Below are positions 1 through 7,700 of a stretch of 64,000 nucleotides of DNA, one piece after another. The notes under the pieces were generated by a model. That model saw nothing but the letters and a program-made list of their open reading frames with translations, was not told the origin of the DNA and did not search any database. Both the position numbers and the translations under genes were made by a program. The stretch's first letter is position 1; every line of letters starts with the position of its first letter. The stretch spans positions 1 to 64,000 of the forward strand of contig NZ_SRMP01000003.1 of the NCBI RefSeq assembly GCF_005925325.1, read 5' to 3'. This DNA is from Pedobacter helvus. Lineage in GTDB: Bacteria; Bacteroidota; Bacteroidia; Sphingobacteriales; Sphingobacteriaceae.

Positions 1-616
1 ATAAAACTTTTTTCCTTTCCGTTTGTTATTGCTTTTCAGGCGTCCCCTCTTCCTCCGAAGCGGAGTGCAAAGGTAGAAAAAAATTATCCCCCCGCAATAC
101 AAACAGCACTTTTTATTCCAAAAAACCGCATAACCCACTGGACGACAACAAGAAAAAATAGTGGAGATTTATCGGACCGTGGCCGATAGGTCTGAAACGG
201 CGGCTGCAAAGGGATTATTTGCGCTGCCAAAGGTGTATGCGGCGTAGATATTCCGGCATAAAAAAATGCCAAAAAACAAAAAAAAGGTTCAGCCAAGACT
301 ATTTTTTACCGCAAAGAATGAAAAAGTTCCGCAAAGGACGCTGAGAATATACTGGCAATATAGGCTTACTTGTTTATAATAAAACAAAAGGCTTTATGTC
401 AGATAGGATCAGGGCACCGAATGCCAGTAGTATATTATATACATGCGCCGCGGCCGGCCCGACAGGCATTACCCCTGAAAAATAAACGCGATGGAAATGG
501 AAGCCCGCAGACGAGGCACGGGTGCGGATCTGCAATGACAGCCCCGAAGTGAATTCGGGACGGGGCGGGACCATCGAAACCGACTAACCGCTACAATTGC
601 TTTTCTAAAGTTAAAA
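1..616. other. Non-coding left edge with a GC-rich island
   Basis: No convincing gene is seen here. The stretch holds a leftward promoter near 68-75, a short run of CGCAAAG-type words around 309-344 that resembles decayed intergenic repeat sequence, and a strikingly GC-rich island from about 441 to 590. The island has strong local secondary structure, for example a 6-bp stem with a 5-nt loop at 543-559, and its base composition is unlike the rest of the window. Reading frames crossing it look like low-complexity artefacts. Confidence 0.5.
68..75 (-). promoter_or_regulatory. Bacteroidota -7 promoter element, leftward
   Basis: On the minus strand this reads TACCTTTG, a match to the Bacteroidota -7 consensus TAnnTTTG. 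A TTTG sits about 24 bases upstream, slightly farther than usual. The predicted transcript starts with a small GC hairpin (53-65, CTCCG/CGGAG) and runs off the left edge, so the gene it drives is not visible. Confidence 0.45.
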
Positions 617-976
617 TTAATATTGGCCTGTTGCCAACAGCACCAAAGTACAAGCTTCTGTATATTCAATATCATTGGCATCTAGTACACGCTGCAACTC
701 TACGTTTTCAGTTCCAGGGTTAAAAATTACACGTTGAGGTTTGGTGGCCACTATATAATCGAAATATTCTGGTTGTGTAGCTGGGCCAATATAAAGTGTT
801 ATCGTATCAATATCTTGATGTATGGTTTGCGGCCTTTCAATAGCTACGCCAGCAACTTCTCCAGTTTTAATGCCAACGTTAACGATTTTGTGGCCACGAC
901 CCGTTAACATGTGAGCAGCTTTATAAGAATATCTGTTAGCATCTGGACTTGCGCCTATAATTAATGTCTTTTTCAT
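617..976 (-). CDS. CoA-binding domain protein (YccU-like)
   Basis: Small single-domain protein of 119 residues with a Rossmann-like CoA_binding_2 fold. The N-terminal glycine-containing loop (IIGASPDANRYSYKA, about residues 6-20) is the nucleotide-binding turn. The sequence ends with a conserved EACTLVLL-like strand. Members of this family bind CoA or a related nucleotide, but their cellular role is not established, so no reaction is assigned. The length is typical for the stand-alone family. It lies 34 bp downstream of the FAD oxidoreductase on the same strand and may be co-transcribed with it. Confidence 0.8.
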   Translation of the reverse strand: MKKTLIIGASPDANRYSYKAAHMLTGRGHKIVNVGIKTGEVAGVAIERPQTIHQDIDTITLYIGPATQPEYFDYIVATKPQRVIFNPGTENVELQRVLDANDIEYTEACTLVLLATGQY

Positions 977-1010
977 TTCCTTATGATATATAATGTAACG
1001 CTGTATTTTG

Positions 1011-2549
1011 TTAATTGTTTAGGATAGCGTTAGCACAATTGACACCATCTATAGCAGCTGACACAATCCCTCCAGCATAACCTGCTCCTTCTGCGCAAGG
1101 GTACAAGCCCTTAATTTGCGGATGTTGGAAGGTTTCTTTATCTCTTGGTATACGCACCGGCGATGATGTCCTGCTTTCTACACCCACCAAAATAGCTTCG
1201 TTAGTATAATAGCCTTTCATTTTTCGACCAAACAAGGGCAGTGCACCACGTAAGCTTTCGGAAACAAATTCTGGAAGGATGTTATCTAACATTGAGCTTT
1301 TGGTTCCAGGCAGATAAGAGTTCTTCGGTAAATCAATGGATAATCGGTTTTCTACGAAATCAATCATGCGTTGGGCTGGAGCTACTAAATCTCCCCCTCC
1401 TGCTTCAAAAGCTTTTTGTTCTATTTCTGCTTGAAAATGTAACATCCGCAGCGGATCATAACCTTGAACATCATCTAATGTTACTTGTACCACTGTTCCA
1501 GAGTTCGCATAAGGGTTATTTCGCTTAGATGGCGACCATCCATTCACTACAATTTCATCTAAACCTGTTGCACACGGAGCAATGATGCCTCCAGGACACA
1601 TACAAAAAGAGAACACACCTCTATTTTTTACTTGCTCCACCAAACTATAATAGGCTGGCGGTAGATATTCGCTTCTGATATCACAATGGTATTGTGATTG
1701 ATCAATAATATCTTGAGGATGTTCTATCCTTACACCCAATGCGAAAGGTTTTGCTTCGATGAGGATATTTTTGCGATGCAACAACTCGTAGATATCTCTA
1801 GCCGAGTGACCGGTGGCCAAAATCACCGATTTAGCGTGGATCTCATGCTCTTGATTAACGACAATGCCTTGCACACTTCCATCTTTAATGATCAGATCAG
1901 TCAGTTTAGAATCGAATAAAACCTCTCCGCCTGCTTCTAGAATAGTTTCACGAATAGCAGTGATGATATGTGGCAGCTTGTTAGTACCGATATGAGGTCG
2001 TGCATCGATCATGATATCTTCATCGGCACCATGTTGCACGAAAATCTGCAATACTTTATTGATATCTCCGCGTTTGTTAGAGCGTGTATACAGTTTACCA
2101 TCAGAATAAGTGCCTGCCCCACCTTCGCCGTAGCAATAATTAGACTCTGTATTTACTAAACCTTGTTTATTGATAGCCGCCAAGTCTCTGCGACGTTGCT
2201 TTACATCCTTACCTCGCTCTACAACTATTGGCTTCAAACCATTTTCGATACATTGTAATGCTGCAAACAAACCTGCTGGGCCCGCACCTACAATAATTAC
2301 TTTCTTATCACCACTAACTTTAGTGTATTTAAAAGTGTTTTCCTCAACTACATATTCTTCATCTATATAAGCACGCACTTGCATACGGTAGACCACCCTT
2401 CTAGAGCGGGCGTCTATTGATCTTTTTAAGATTTTGAAATGCTTGATCTTATTTGGGCTAACATTTAAAGCTTTGGCTAAGCTTTGCGTAATTGCTGCCT
2501 CGTTGTCTATATTGTGGGGAACAACAGTTATTTCGATGTCTTTTTGCAT
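1011..2549 (-). CDS. FAD-dependent oxidoreductase (COG2509 type)
   Basis: A 512-residue protein of the uncharacterised FAD-dependent dehydrogenase family often called 'FAD-binding protein' or COG2509. An N-terminal domain of about 75 residues precedes the dinucleotide-binding motif GAGPAG at residues 88-93. A second flavin-binding stretch near the C-terminus (CAEGAGYAGGIVSAAIDG) closes the FAD site. Internal motifs such as YCYGEGGAGTYSDGKL and SFCMCPGG are characteristic of this family. The physiological substrate is unknown. A TAATTTTG promoter-like word lies just upstream at 2582-2589 on the minus strand. The CoA-binding gene follows closely. Confidence 0.85.
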   Translation of the reverse strand: MQKDIEITVVPHNIDNEAAITQSLAKALNVSPNKIKHFKILKRSIDARSRRVVYRMQVRAYIDEEYVVEENTFKYTKVSGDKKVIIVGAGPAGLFAALQCIENGLKPIVVERGKDVKQRRRDLAAINKQGLVNTESNYCYGEGGAGTYSDGKLYTRSNKRGDINKVLQIFVQHGADEDIMIDARPHIGTNKLPHIITAIRETILEAGGEVLFDSKLTDLIIKDGSVQGIVVNQEHEIHAKSVILATGHSARDIYELLHRKNILIEAKPFALGVRIEHPQDIIDQSQYHCDIRSEYLPPAYYSLVEQVKNRGVFSFCMCPGGIIAPCATGLDEIVVNGWSPSKRNNPYANSGTVVQVTLDDVQGYDPLRMLHFQAEIEQKAFEAGGGDLVAPAQRMIDFVENRLSIDLPKNSYLPGTKSSMLDNILPEFVSESLRGALPLFGRKMKGYYTNEAILVGVESRTSSPVRIPRDKETFQHPQIKGLYPCAEGAGYAGGIVSAAIDGVNCANAILNN

Positions 2550-2581
2550 GATACCCGTCGAGTTTTTATCTCGAACACTAC

Positions 2582-2589
2582 AAAATTAG
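2582..2589 (-). promoter_or_regulatory. Putative -7 element of the FAD oxidoreductase gene
   Basis: The minus strand reads TAATTTTG, matching TAnnTTTG, about 33 bases before the start codon. No clear -33 TTTG is present, so the call is tentative. Confidence 0.3.
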
Positions 2590-2763
2590 GATTATTTTAT
2601 TGTTAAATTGTCTGATTACTTTGATAATGATATGAGATGCTATTATTTAATTTACTTATCTTGTAGTGAAATATGGCAACTTGTCAGTTTTTTATACGTT
2701 TTAGTAACAAGGAATGAATATTGATATCTAATCATCAAATAATAAAACCTAAAAAGAAATAAC

Positions 2764-3345
2764 ATGAAAAAAGTTTTAATTGGAATTGTTGCGATTGTTG
2801 CAATAGTAGCTTTGTTTAGTGGCTGTGGGTATAACAGCATGGTAAAACTAGATGAGGATGTTAAAACAAAGTGGGGAGCTGTTGAAGCTCAATACCAACG
2901 AAGATCGGATTTGATTCCTAATTTAGTGAGCACCGTTAAAGGCGCTGCAAAATTTGAGCAATCTACTTTAACTGCAGTTATCGAGGCTCGTAGCAAGGCA
3001 AGTCAGATCACTGTAGATCCTGATAAACTTACAGAAGAAAACATGCAAAAATACCAACAAGCCCAAGGTCAAATTACACAGGCTTTAGGTCGCTTAATGG
3101 TTTTAACAGAAAATTATCCACAATTAAAAGCTACAGATCAGTTTAGAGAATTGTCTGCCCAATTAGAAGGAACTGAAAACAGAATCACGGTAGCTCGTAC
3201 AGACTACAACGCTTCTGTACAAGCTTACAATACCAAAGTTAGGTCGTTCCCGAACAACTTAACAGCTGGAATGTTTGGCTTTTCACAGAAAGCAGCATTT
3301 AAAGCAGACGCTGGCGCACAAAATGCTCCTAAAGTAGAATTTTAG
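2764..3345 (+). CDS. LemA family protein
   Basis: A 193-residue LemA protein. A hydrophobic N-terminal segment (residues 4-19) is followed by a cysteine at residue 21 (FSGC), so the protein is either membrane-anchored or a lipoprotein. The rest is the helical LemA domain, with the typical YNSMVKLDEDVKTKWGAVE opening, a QRRSDLIPNLV motif and a C-terminal FPNNL segment. LemA proteins are abundant envelope proteins of poorly known function. Two TPM-domain genes follow on the same strand, an association seen in many bacteria. A 12-bp stem lies between LemA and the first TPM gene. Confidence 0.9.
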   Translation: MKKVLIGIVAIVAIVALFSGCGYNSMVKLDEDVKTKWGAVEAQYQRRSDLIPNLVSTVKGAAKFEQSTLTAVIEARSKASQITVDPDKLTEENMQKYQQAQGQITQALGRLMVLTENYPQLKATDQFRELSAQLEGTENRITVARTDYNASVQAYNTKVRSFPNNLTAGMFGFSQKAAFKADAGAQNAPKVEF

Positions 3346-3365
3346 TTATAAAACTGCCTTTTTAC

Positions 3366-3412
3366 AGGGTAATGTATATCTTACGAGTGTTTAAGCATAC
3401 ATTACCCTTTAC
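3366..3412 (+). terminator. Stem-loop after the LemA gene
   Basis: A perfect 12-bp inverted repeat (AGGGTAATGTAT at 3366-3377, ATACATTACCCT at 3397-3408) with a 19-nt loop and only a short T run after it. It sits 21 bp after the LemA stop codon and 22 bp before the next gene. It could be a partial terminator or an mRNA-stabilising 3' end that sets LemA apart from the TPM genes. Confidence 0.55.
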
Positions 3413-3429
3413 TATTTAAATTAATCGGC

Positions 3430-3864
3430 ATGTCTATTTTCAGTACACAAGAACAAGAACTTATTGCCCAAGCTATTACCGCAGCCGAAAAAGCAACTTC
3501 TGGCGAAATCCGTATTGCGGTTGAAAAACATTGCAAAGAAAATGCATATGAACGGGCTACCGTTTATTTCCATGAATTGGGAATGGACCGGACCTCACAA
3601 CATAATGGTGTGCTAATTTATTTGGCTACCGAAGACCATAAATTTGCCATTATTGGCGACAAAGGCATCAACAATTTGGTACCTGCTGATTTTTGGGAAA
3701 CTACTAAAACTGCAATGAAAGCACATTTTATGTCGGGCAATTTATGCGATGGTATTATTGCCGGAATTGCACTAGCAGGCGAAAAACTTTCTACGTTTTT
3801 CCCTAACCTTAATGATGATGTAAACGAATTGCCTAACGATATCGTTTTTATCGATCAAAAGTAA
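3430..3864 (+). CDS. TPM domain protein, cytoplasmic form
   Basis: A 144-residue protein made almost entirely of a TPM domain (TLP18.3/Psb32/MOLO-1), with no signal peptide or C-terminal membrane segment. The EKATSGEIRIAVEKHC start and the AIIGDKGINNLVP core are typical. TPM domains have been linked to photosystem II repair, acid phosphatase activity and receptor assembly in other organisms, but the bacterial role is unclear. It lies between LemA and a secreted YgcG-like TPM protein and probably belongs to the same envelope-related unit. Confidence 0.8.
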   Translation: MSIFSTQEQELIAQAITAAEKATSGEIRIAVEKHCKENAYERATVYFHELGMDRTSQHNGVLIYLATEDHKFAIIGDKGINNLVPADFWETTKTAMKAHFMSGNLCDGIIAGIALAGEKLSTFFPNLNDDVNELPNDIVFIDQK

Positions 3865-3940
3865 ATTATACCCGCATTTGCATGCGAGCTTTAGACTGTG
3901 GCTATAATAACATTTAACGAAGCCATTTAACATCAGTTAC

Positions 3941-4714
3941 ATGAAAAGAATATTTCTTTTAATCACCATACTGCTTTCATCTCTCTTCGGCTTTGCACAG
4001 GATTTCCCTGAGAAACCGAATACCTTAGTTAATGATTACACCAATACTTTATCTGCTGCACAGGTTGCCAATTTAGAAAGTAAGCTTGTTGCTTTTGACG
4101 ATTCTACCTCAAATCAAATTGCAGTAGTGATCATGAAATCTGTTGGTGATTACGATATAAATGAATATGCCTACCAGTTGGGCCGGAAATGGGGAGTTGG
4201 AGGCAAAGAGAAAAATAATGGTGTAATCTTATTGATTGCTCTTGGAGACAGAAAACTATCTATACAAACTGGTTATGGGTTAGAAGGTGCTTTACCCGAC
4301 ATCTACACCAAAAGAATTATAGAGAATGATATTAAACCTTTCTTTAAGGATGGAAACTACTATGCGGGAATCGATGCTGGAACCAACTCTATCATTTCAT
4401 TAGTTAAAGGCGAATACAAAAATGATAAGCCTAGAGCTAAAAAAGGTGTTGGCGGTGCGGGATCTGGTATCATCGTATTGATTATTATCATAGTGATCAT
4501 TATCATCATGAAAAGAGGTGGTGGCGGAGGAGGCGGCGAGGTAATTGGCAGTCGCGGTGTTTCTGATGCACTATTCTGGGGAATGTTATTTGGTAGCGGT
4601 CGCAGTTCTGGCGGCGGATTTGGCGGTGGTTTCGGCGGAGGAAGCGGAGGAGGCGGCTTCGGAGGATTTGGTGGCGGGAGCTTTGGCGGTGGCGGAAGTA
4701 GCGGAAGTTGGTAG
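3941..4714 (+). CDS. TPM domain protein with glycine-rich tail (YgcG-like)
   Basis: A 257-residue protein with a signal peptide (first 19 residues, ending LFGFAQ), a TPM domain over roughly residues 25-150, one transmembrane helix of isoleucine and valine near residues 173-190, and a Gly/Ser-rich tail including many GGG runs. This is the standard architecture of the YgcG family. The TPM domain should face the periplasm. The glycine-rich tail follows the membrane helix. It closes the LemA–TPM–TPM cluster. The high-GC tail creates spurious reading frames on both strands. Confidence 0.88.
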   Translation: MKRIFLLITILLSSLFGFAQDFPEKPNTLVNDYTNTLSAAQVANLESKLVAFDDSTSNQIAVVIMKSVGDYDINEYAYQLGRKWGVGGKEKNNGVILLIALGDRKLSIQTGYGLEGALPDIYTKRIIENDIKPFFKDGNYYAGIDAGTNSIISLVKGEYKNDKPRAKKGVGGAGSGIIVLIIIIVIIIIMKRGGGGGGGEVIGSRGVSDALFWGMLFGSGRSSGGGFGGGFGGGSGGGGFGGFGGGSFGGGGSSGSW

Positions 4715-4805
4715 TCCAGTTATCAGCTGGAATTCTCAATACTTCCCGAATTACAATAGAAATACAGTTAATCATTCAAATTTACTTATTCTCTAATTGA
4801 GAAAA

Positions 4806-5192
4806 ATGTACAGAAGAGACTTACTTACGGCAGAAATTGAAAGGCTTGCACAAGTTCTAGCTAGAATTATGGGTTTGAAATTAGAGGGAGATTTAGCGCA
4901 AGCCAGTTTGCTTCTAAACGACACTTTAGAAACTTCTTTCAATTTACCGCCTTCTATTTTGGAAAATAGCGAACTATCTGTTTTTGAAAATTGGTTGAAC
5001 GAAACTGATATGCCAGCCGAAAAGCTAGATTCTTTAAGCGAGTTCCTTTATTATGAGTTAGGGGTAAGTCCAGAAAGAAATAAGCTCATTGCCCCTAGAT
5101 TAAATTTGATCTACAAAGTTTTGGCAGAGAAACATAAAATTGTACATCTGGTAAACTTCCATCGGCAAGAAATTATACAGCAATACCTTTGA
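4806..5192 (+). CDS. Conserved hypothetical protein
   Basis: A 128-residue mostly helical protein with no recognisable domain, signal peptide or membrane segment. It begins MYRRDLLTAEIERLAQVLARI and resembles uncharacterised proteins common in Sphingobacteriaceae. I chose the ATG at 4806 rather than an in-frame TTG nine bases earlier. It follows the TPM gene by about 90 bp on the same strand. A long AT-rich inverted repeat lies directly downstream. No function is proposed. Confidence 0.65.
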   Translation: MYRRDLLTAEIERLAQVLARIMGLKLEGDLAQASLLLNDTLETSFNLPPSILENSELSVFENWLNETDMPAEKLDSLSEFLYYELGVSPERNKLIAPRLNLIYKVLAEKHKIVHLVNFHRQEIIQQYL

Positions 5193-5205
5193 GAAGGTAA
5201 AATTC

Positions 5206-5274
5206 AAAAGTAAAAATTAAAAAATAGACATGGGTTAAAGCTAGACCACTGACAGGTTTTTAATTTTTACTTTT
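5206..5274. repeat. 18-bp perfect inverted repeat, AT-rich
   Basis: AAAAGTAAAAATTAAAAA at 5206-5223 pairs perfectly with 5257-5274 across a 33-nt spacer. It lies between the hypothetical gene and the NUDIX gene. The right arm and flank resemble a stretch at about 36700-36727, so this looks like a scattered intergenic element rather than a local terminator. Confidence 0.6.
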
Positions 5275-5292
5275 AACTTTTGATTTACAAAA

Positions 5293-5832
5293 ATGGAAAT
5301 TAAAAAATGGCAGAAACTTGCCTCAAAATATTTAGTACAAGAAAAGTGGGCAACCTTAAGGGTTGATACTTGCAAACTTCAAAATGGCGCTGTTAAAGAT
5401 GATTATTACGTGCTTGAGTACCCAAATTGGGTGAACGCAGTAGCCTTAACTAAAGACAATCAAATTATTATGGTTCGTCAATATCGCTTTGCGGGAGATA
5501 TCATTTCTTTGGAAATTCCTGGCGGCGTAATTGATGACGGCGAAGAGCCAGAAGTTGCCGTAAAAAGAGAATTATTAGAAGAAACAGGGTATAGCTTTGA
5601 AAGTTGCGAGTTAATTGCAACACTATATCCAAACCCTGCTACATCTACCAACCAAACTTTCACTTATCTTTTAAAAGGTGGTGCAAAAACTCACGAACAA
5701 CATTTAGATGAGCACGAAATTTTAAATGTAGAGCTTTATAGCATTGATGAAGTGAAGCAATTGCTTAAGGATAATAAAATTGACCAGGCTTTGCATGTAG
5801 CTGGTTTGTTTTATGGGCTGGCGAAGTTGTAA
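5293..5832 (+). CDS. NUDIX hydrolase, ADP-ribose pyrophosphatase-like
   Basis: A 179-residue NUDIX hydrolase. The NUDIX box G-x5-E-x7-REL-x-EE-x-G spans residues 78-99 with every catalytic and metal-binding glutamate present. The RQYRFAG element just before the box and overall length match ADP-ribose/nucleoside-diphosphate-sugar pyrophosphatases (NudF/ADPRase-like). The likely reaction is hydrolysis of ADP-ribose to AMP and ribose-5-phosphate, in the cytoplasm. The exact substrate cannot be fixed from sequence alone. The gene is convergent with dnaA, separated by a palindromic repeat and a shared terminator. Confidence 0.85.
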   Translation: MEIKKWQKLASKYLVQEKWATLRVDTCKLQNGAVKDDYYVLEYPNWVNAVALTKDNQIIMVRQYRFAGDIISLEIPGGVIDDGEEPEVAVKRELLEETGYSFESCELIATLYPNPATSTNQTFTYLLKGGAKTHEQHLDEHEILNVELYSIDEVKQLLKDNKIDQALHVAGLFYGLAKL

Positions 5833-5921
5833 ATCAACCTGCAATAACAGTATCTGATTATAACGCTAAATTTCACAATTGAGTTTTTTCAATCTGCAAA
5901 GTTTATTTAGTATAACACGTT

Positions 5922-5987
5922 CGTCACCCTGAATTTATTTCAGGGTCTTTCAAGCAAAACAGATGCTGAAATAAATTCAGCATGACG
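5922..5987. repeat. Interspersed palindromic repeat, copy 1
   Basis: Two 27-nt arms (5922-5948 and 5961-5987) are inverted repeats matching at 23 of 27 positions, and each arm is itself palindromic around CTGAATTTATTTCAG. They begin and end with CGTCA/TGACG. The element lies between convergent genes and resembles the elements at 36952-37014 and 56036-56110. Confidence 0.6.
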
Positions 5988-6022
5988 AGGCGGCTAATAC
6001 TTGACATTAAATCCCCAATTAA

Positions 6023-6048
6023 AAAAGCTGAACAATTGCTCAGCTTTT
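6023..6048. terminator. Bidirectional terminator between NUDIX gene and dnaA
   Basis: AAAAGCTGA (6023-6031) pairs with TCAGCTTTT (6040-6048) over an 8-nt loop, with A-rich sequence on the left and T-rich on the right. It can serve both converging genes. Confidence 0.65.
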
Positions 6049-6074
6049 AATTTTTGTGTAATACTATACGAATA

Positions 6075-7505
6075 TTAACTCATTTTCAGTTTTTTCTGAA
6101 TATCGTTCACATAAGCTTTAAACTTCTTGTCTGTTTCAATTAAATCTTCTACCGTTTGGCAAGCATAAATTACGGTTGAGTGATCTCTACCCCCAAAAAA
6201 TGCTCCGATAGTTTTCAATGAAGATTTAGTATGGCTTTTCGACAAATACATAGAGATTTGGCGAGCTTGTACAATTTCACGTTTACGTGTTTGCGATTTC
6301 ACCATATCTACTGGCACTTCAAAATATTCGCAAACCAATTTTTGGATATACTCCATCGAAATTTCTTTCGAGGTATTTTTGATAAAGTTCTTCAACATCT
6401 GTTTAGCTAACGCTAAATCTATGTCTTTCTTATTCAAGGTAGATTGAGCAAGCAATGAAACCATCGCTCCTTCTAGCTCACGAACGTTATTATCAATGTT
6501 ATGCGCTACGTATTCAACCACCTCACCTGGCAATTCGATACCATCCGCATACATTTTCTTTTTAAGGATAGCTACACGAGTTTCCAAATCTGGCACCTGC
6601 AAATCTGCAGACAAGCCCCATTTGAAACGGCTTAACAATCTTTCTTCTAAACCAGCTAAATCTTTAGGTGCTTTATCTGATGTCAAGATCACCTGTTTTC
6701 CCGATTGGTGCAAGTGGTTAAAGATGTGGAAGAAGATATCCTGAGTTTTTTCTTTTCCTGCAAAGTTGTGCACATCATCCATGATGATCACATCCATTGC
6801 TTGGTAGAAGTTTACAAAATCATTGATGGTGTTGTTCTTTAACGAGTCTACAAATTGCTGACAGAATTTTTCGCAAGAAACATAAATCACCAATTTATCT
6901 GGTACGCTACGTTTAATTTCGTTACCAATAGCTTGTGCTAAGTGGGTTTTACCTAAACCTACGCCTCCATAAATCATTAATGGATTAAATGAAGTACCTC
7001 CGGGCTTTGCCGCTACTGCATAACCTGCAGAACGAGCCAAACGGTTGCAATCTCCTTCAATGTAATTATCAAATGTATAATTAGGATTTAACTGCGGATC
7101 AACATTTAGCTTTTTTAGGCCTGGTATAATGAATGGGTTTTTGATATCCTTATTGATAGAAACAGGGATAGGCATAGACTGTGATTTTGCCTCTGCACCG
7201 TTTCCATTAGATGGCATGTTAGTAGTGTACGGAGAGCCCGTACTAGACGACTTATCTACAACAATATTATACTCCAATCTACCCTCGTCTCCTAACTGCT
7301 TTTTTACTGTTTTTCTAAGTAAACCAACATAGTGTTCCTCAAGCCATTCATAGAAAAATAAACTAGGTACTTGTATGGTCAAAACCTTGCCTTCTAACTT
7401 AAGGGCAGATATCGGCTCGAACCAAGTTTTGAAACTTTGGTTCGGAATATTATCCTTAATAATTTGGAGACAGCTATTCCACACTTCTGTACAAGTTTTT
7501 TCCAT
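6075..7505 (-). CDS. dnaA: Chromosomal replication initiator DnaA
   Basis: A 476-residue DnaA with all four domains. Domain I covers about residues 1-85 and domain II is a short Ser/Gly/Asn-rich linker. The AAA+ ATPase has Walker A GGVGLGKT at 180-187 and Walker B IIMDD at 240-244. Domain IV carries the box-binding signature GGRDHSTVIYACQT at 438-451. DnaA-ATP binds DnaA boxes at oriC, melts the origin and loads helicase. The gene runs away from an AT-rich intergenic region that holds box-like sequences and is probably the origin. It ends at a terminator shared with the NUDIX gene. Confidence 0.98.
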   Translation of the reverse strand: MEKTCTEVWNSCLQIIKDNIPNQSFKTWFEPISALKLEGKVLTIQVPSLFFYEWLEEHYVGLLRKTVKKQLGDEGRLEYNIVVDKSSSTGSPYTTNMPSNGNGAEAKSQSMPIPVSINKDIKNPFIIPGLKKLNVDPQLNPNYTFDNYIEGDCNRLARSAGYAVAAKPGGTSFNPLMIYGGVGLGKTHLAQAIGNEIKRSVPDKLVIYVSCEKFCQQFVDSLKNNTINDFVNFYQAMDVIIMDDVHNFAGKEKTQDIFFHIFNHLHQSGKQVILTSDKAPKDLAGLEERLLSRFKWGLSADLQVPDLETRVAILKKKMYADGIELPGEVVEYVAHNIDNNVRELEGAMVSLLAQSTLNKKDIDLALAKQMLKNFIKNTSKEISMEYIQKLVCEYFEVPVDMVKSQTRKREIVQARQISMYLSKSHTKSSLKTIGAFFGGRDHSTVIYACQTVEDLIETDKKFKAYVNDIQKKLKMS

Positions 7506-7700
7506 ATCGTTTTCTATAATTTATTGATTTTCAGTTCTAAAAGGTGCGATTAGGTACCGCACATTTGGGACTTCGAATATTCAAAAAATTATCAACATTC
7601 CGAATATTTTTTTGAATTATTTCGTAACTACTTCAACAACAATAGCATAAATAAGCCCACCTCAATGAATGATGTTAATAACTATTTTTCCACACTATTT
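7506..7700. other. Candidate replication origin region (oriC)
   Basis: This 195-bp AT-rich gap directly upstream of dnaA holds two DnaA-box-like 9-mers one mismatch from TTATCCACA: TTATCAACA at 7589-7597 and TTTTCCACA at 7687-7695. The first lies in the loop of a 10-bp inverted repeat (7579-7588 with 7608-7617), and CGAATATT occurs twice nearby. A GTGCG/CGCAC repeat sits at 7544-7562. A location beside dnaA is common for origins. Box number is low, so this remains a candidate. It must also contain the dnaA promoter. Confidence 0.4.

Noticed and set aside
84..296. Leftward 70-codon reading frame at the left edge
   Set aside because: It lies upstream of a promoter reading the same way, has odd composition and no recognisable motif.
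374..574. Leftward frame across the GC-rich island
   Set aside because: Arg/Ala/Pro-rich product follows from base composition; the island is better explained as structured non-coding DNA.
4506..4796. Long frames on both strands over the glycine-rich tail of the TPM protein
   Set aside because: They are shadows of the GGN codon run in the YgcG-like gene.
5206..5274. Inverted repeat considered as a terminator
   Set aside because: The 33-nt spacer, pure AT arms and missing T-run placement make a repeat element more likely than an intrinsic terminator.
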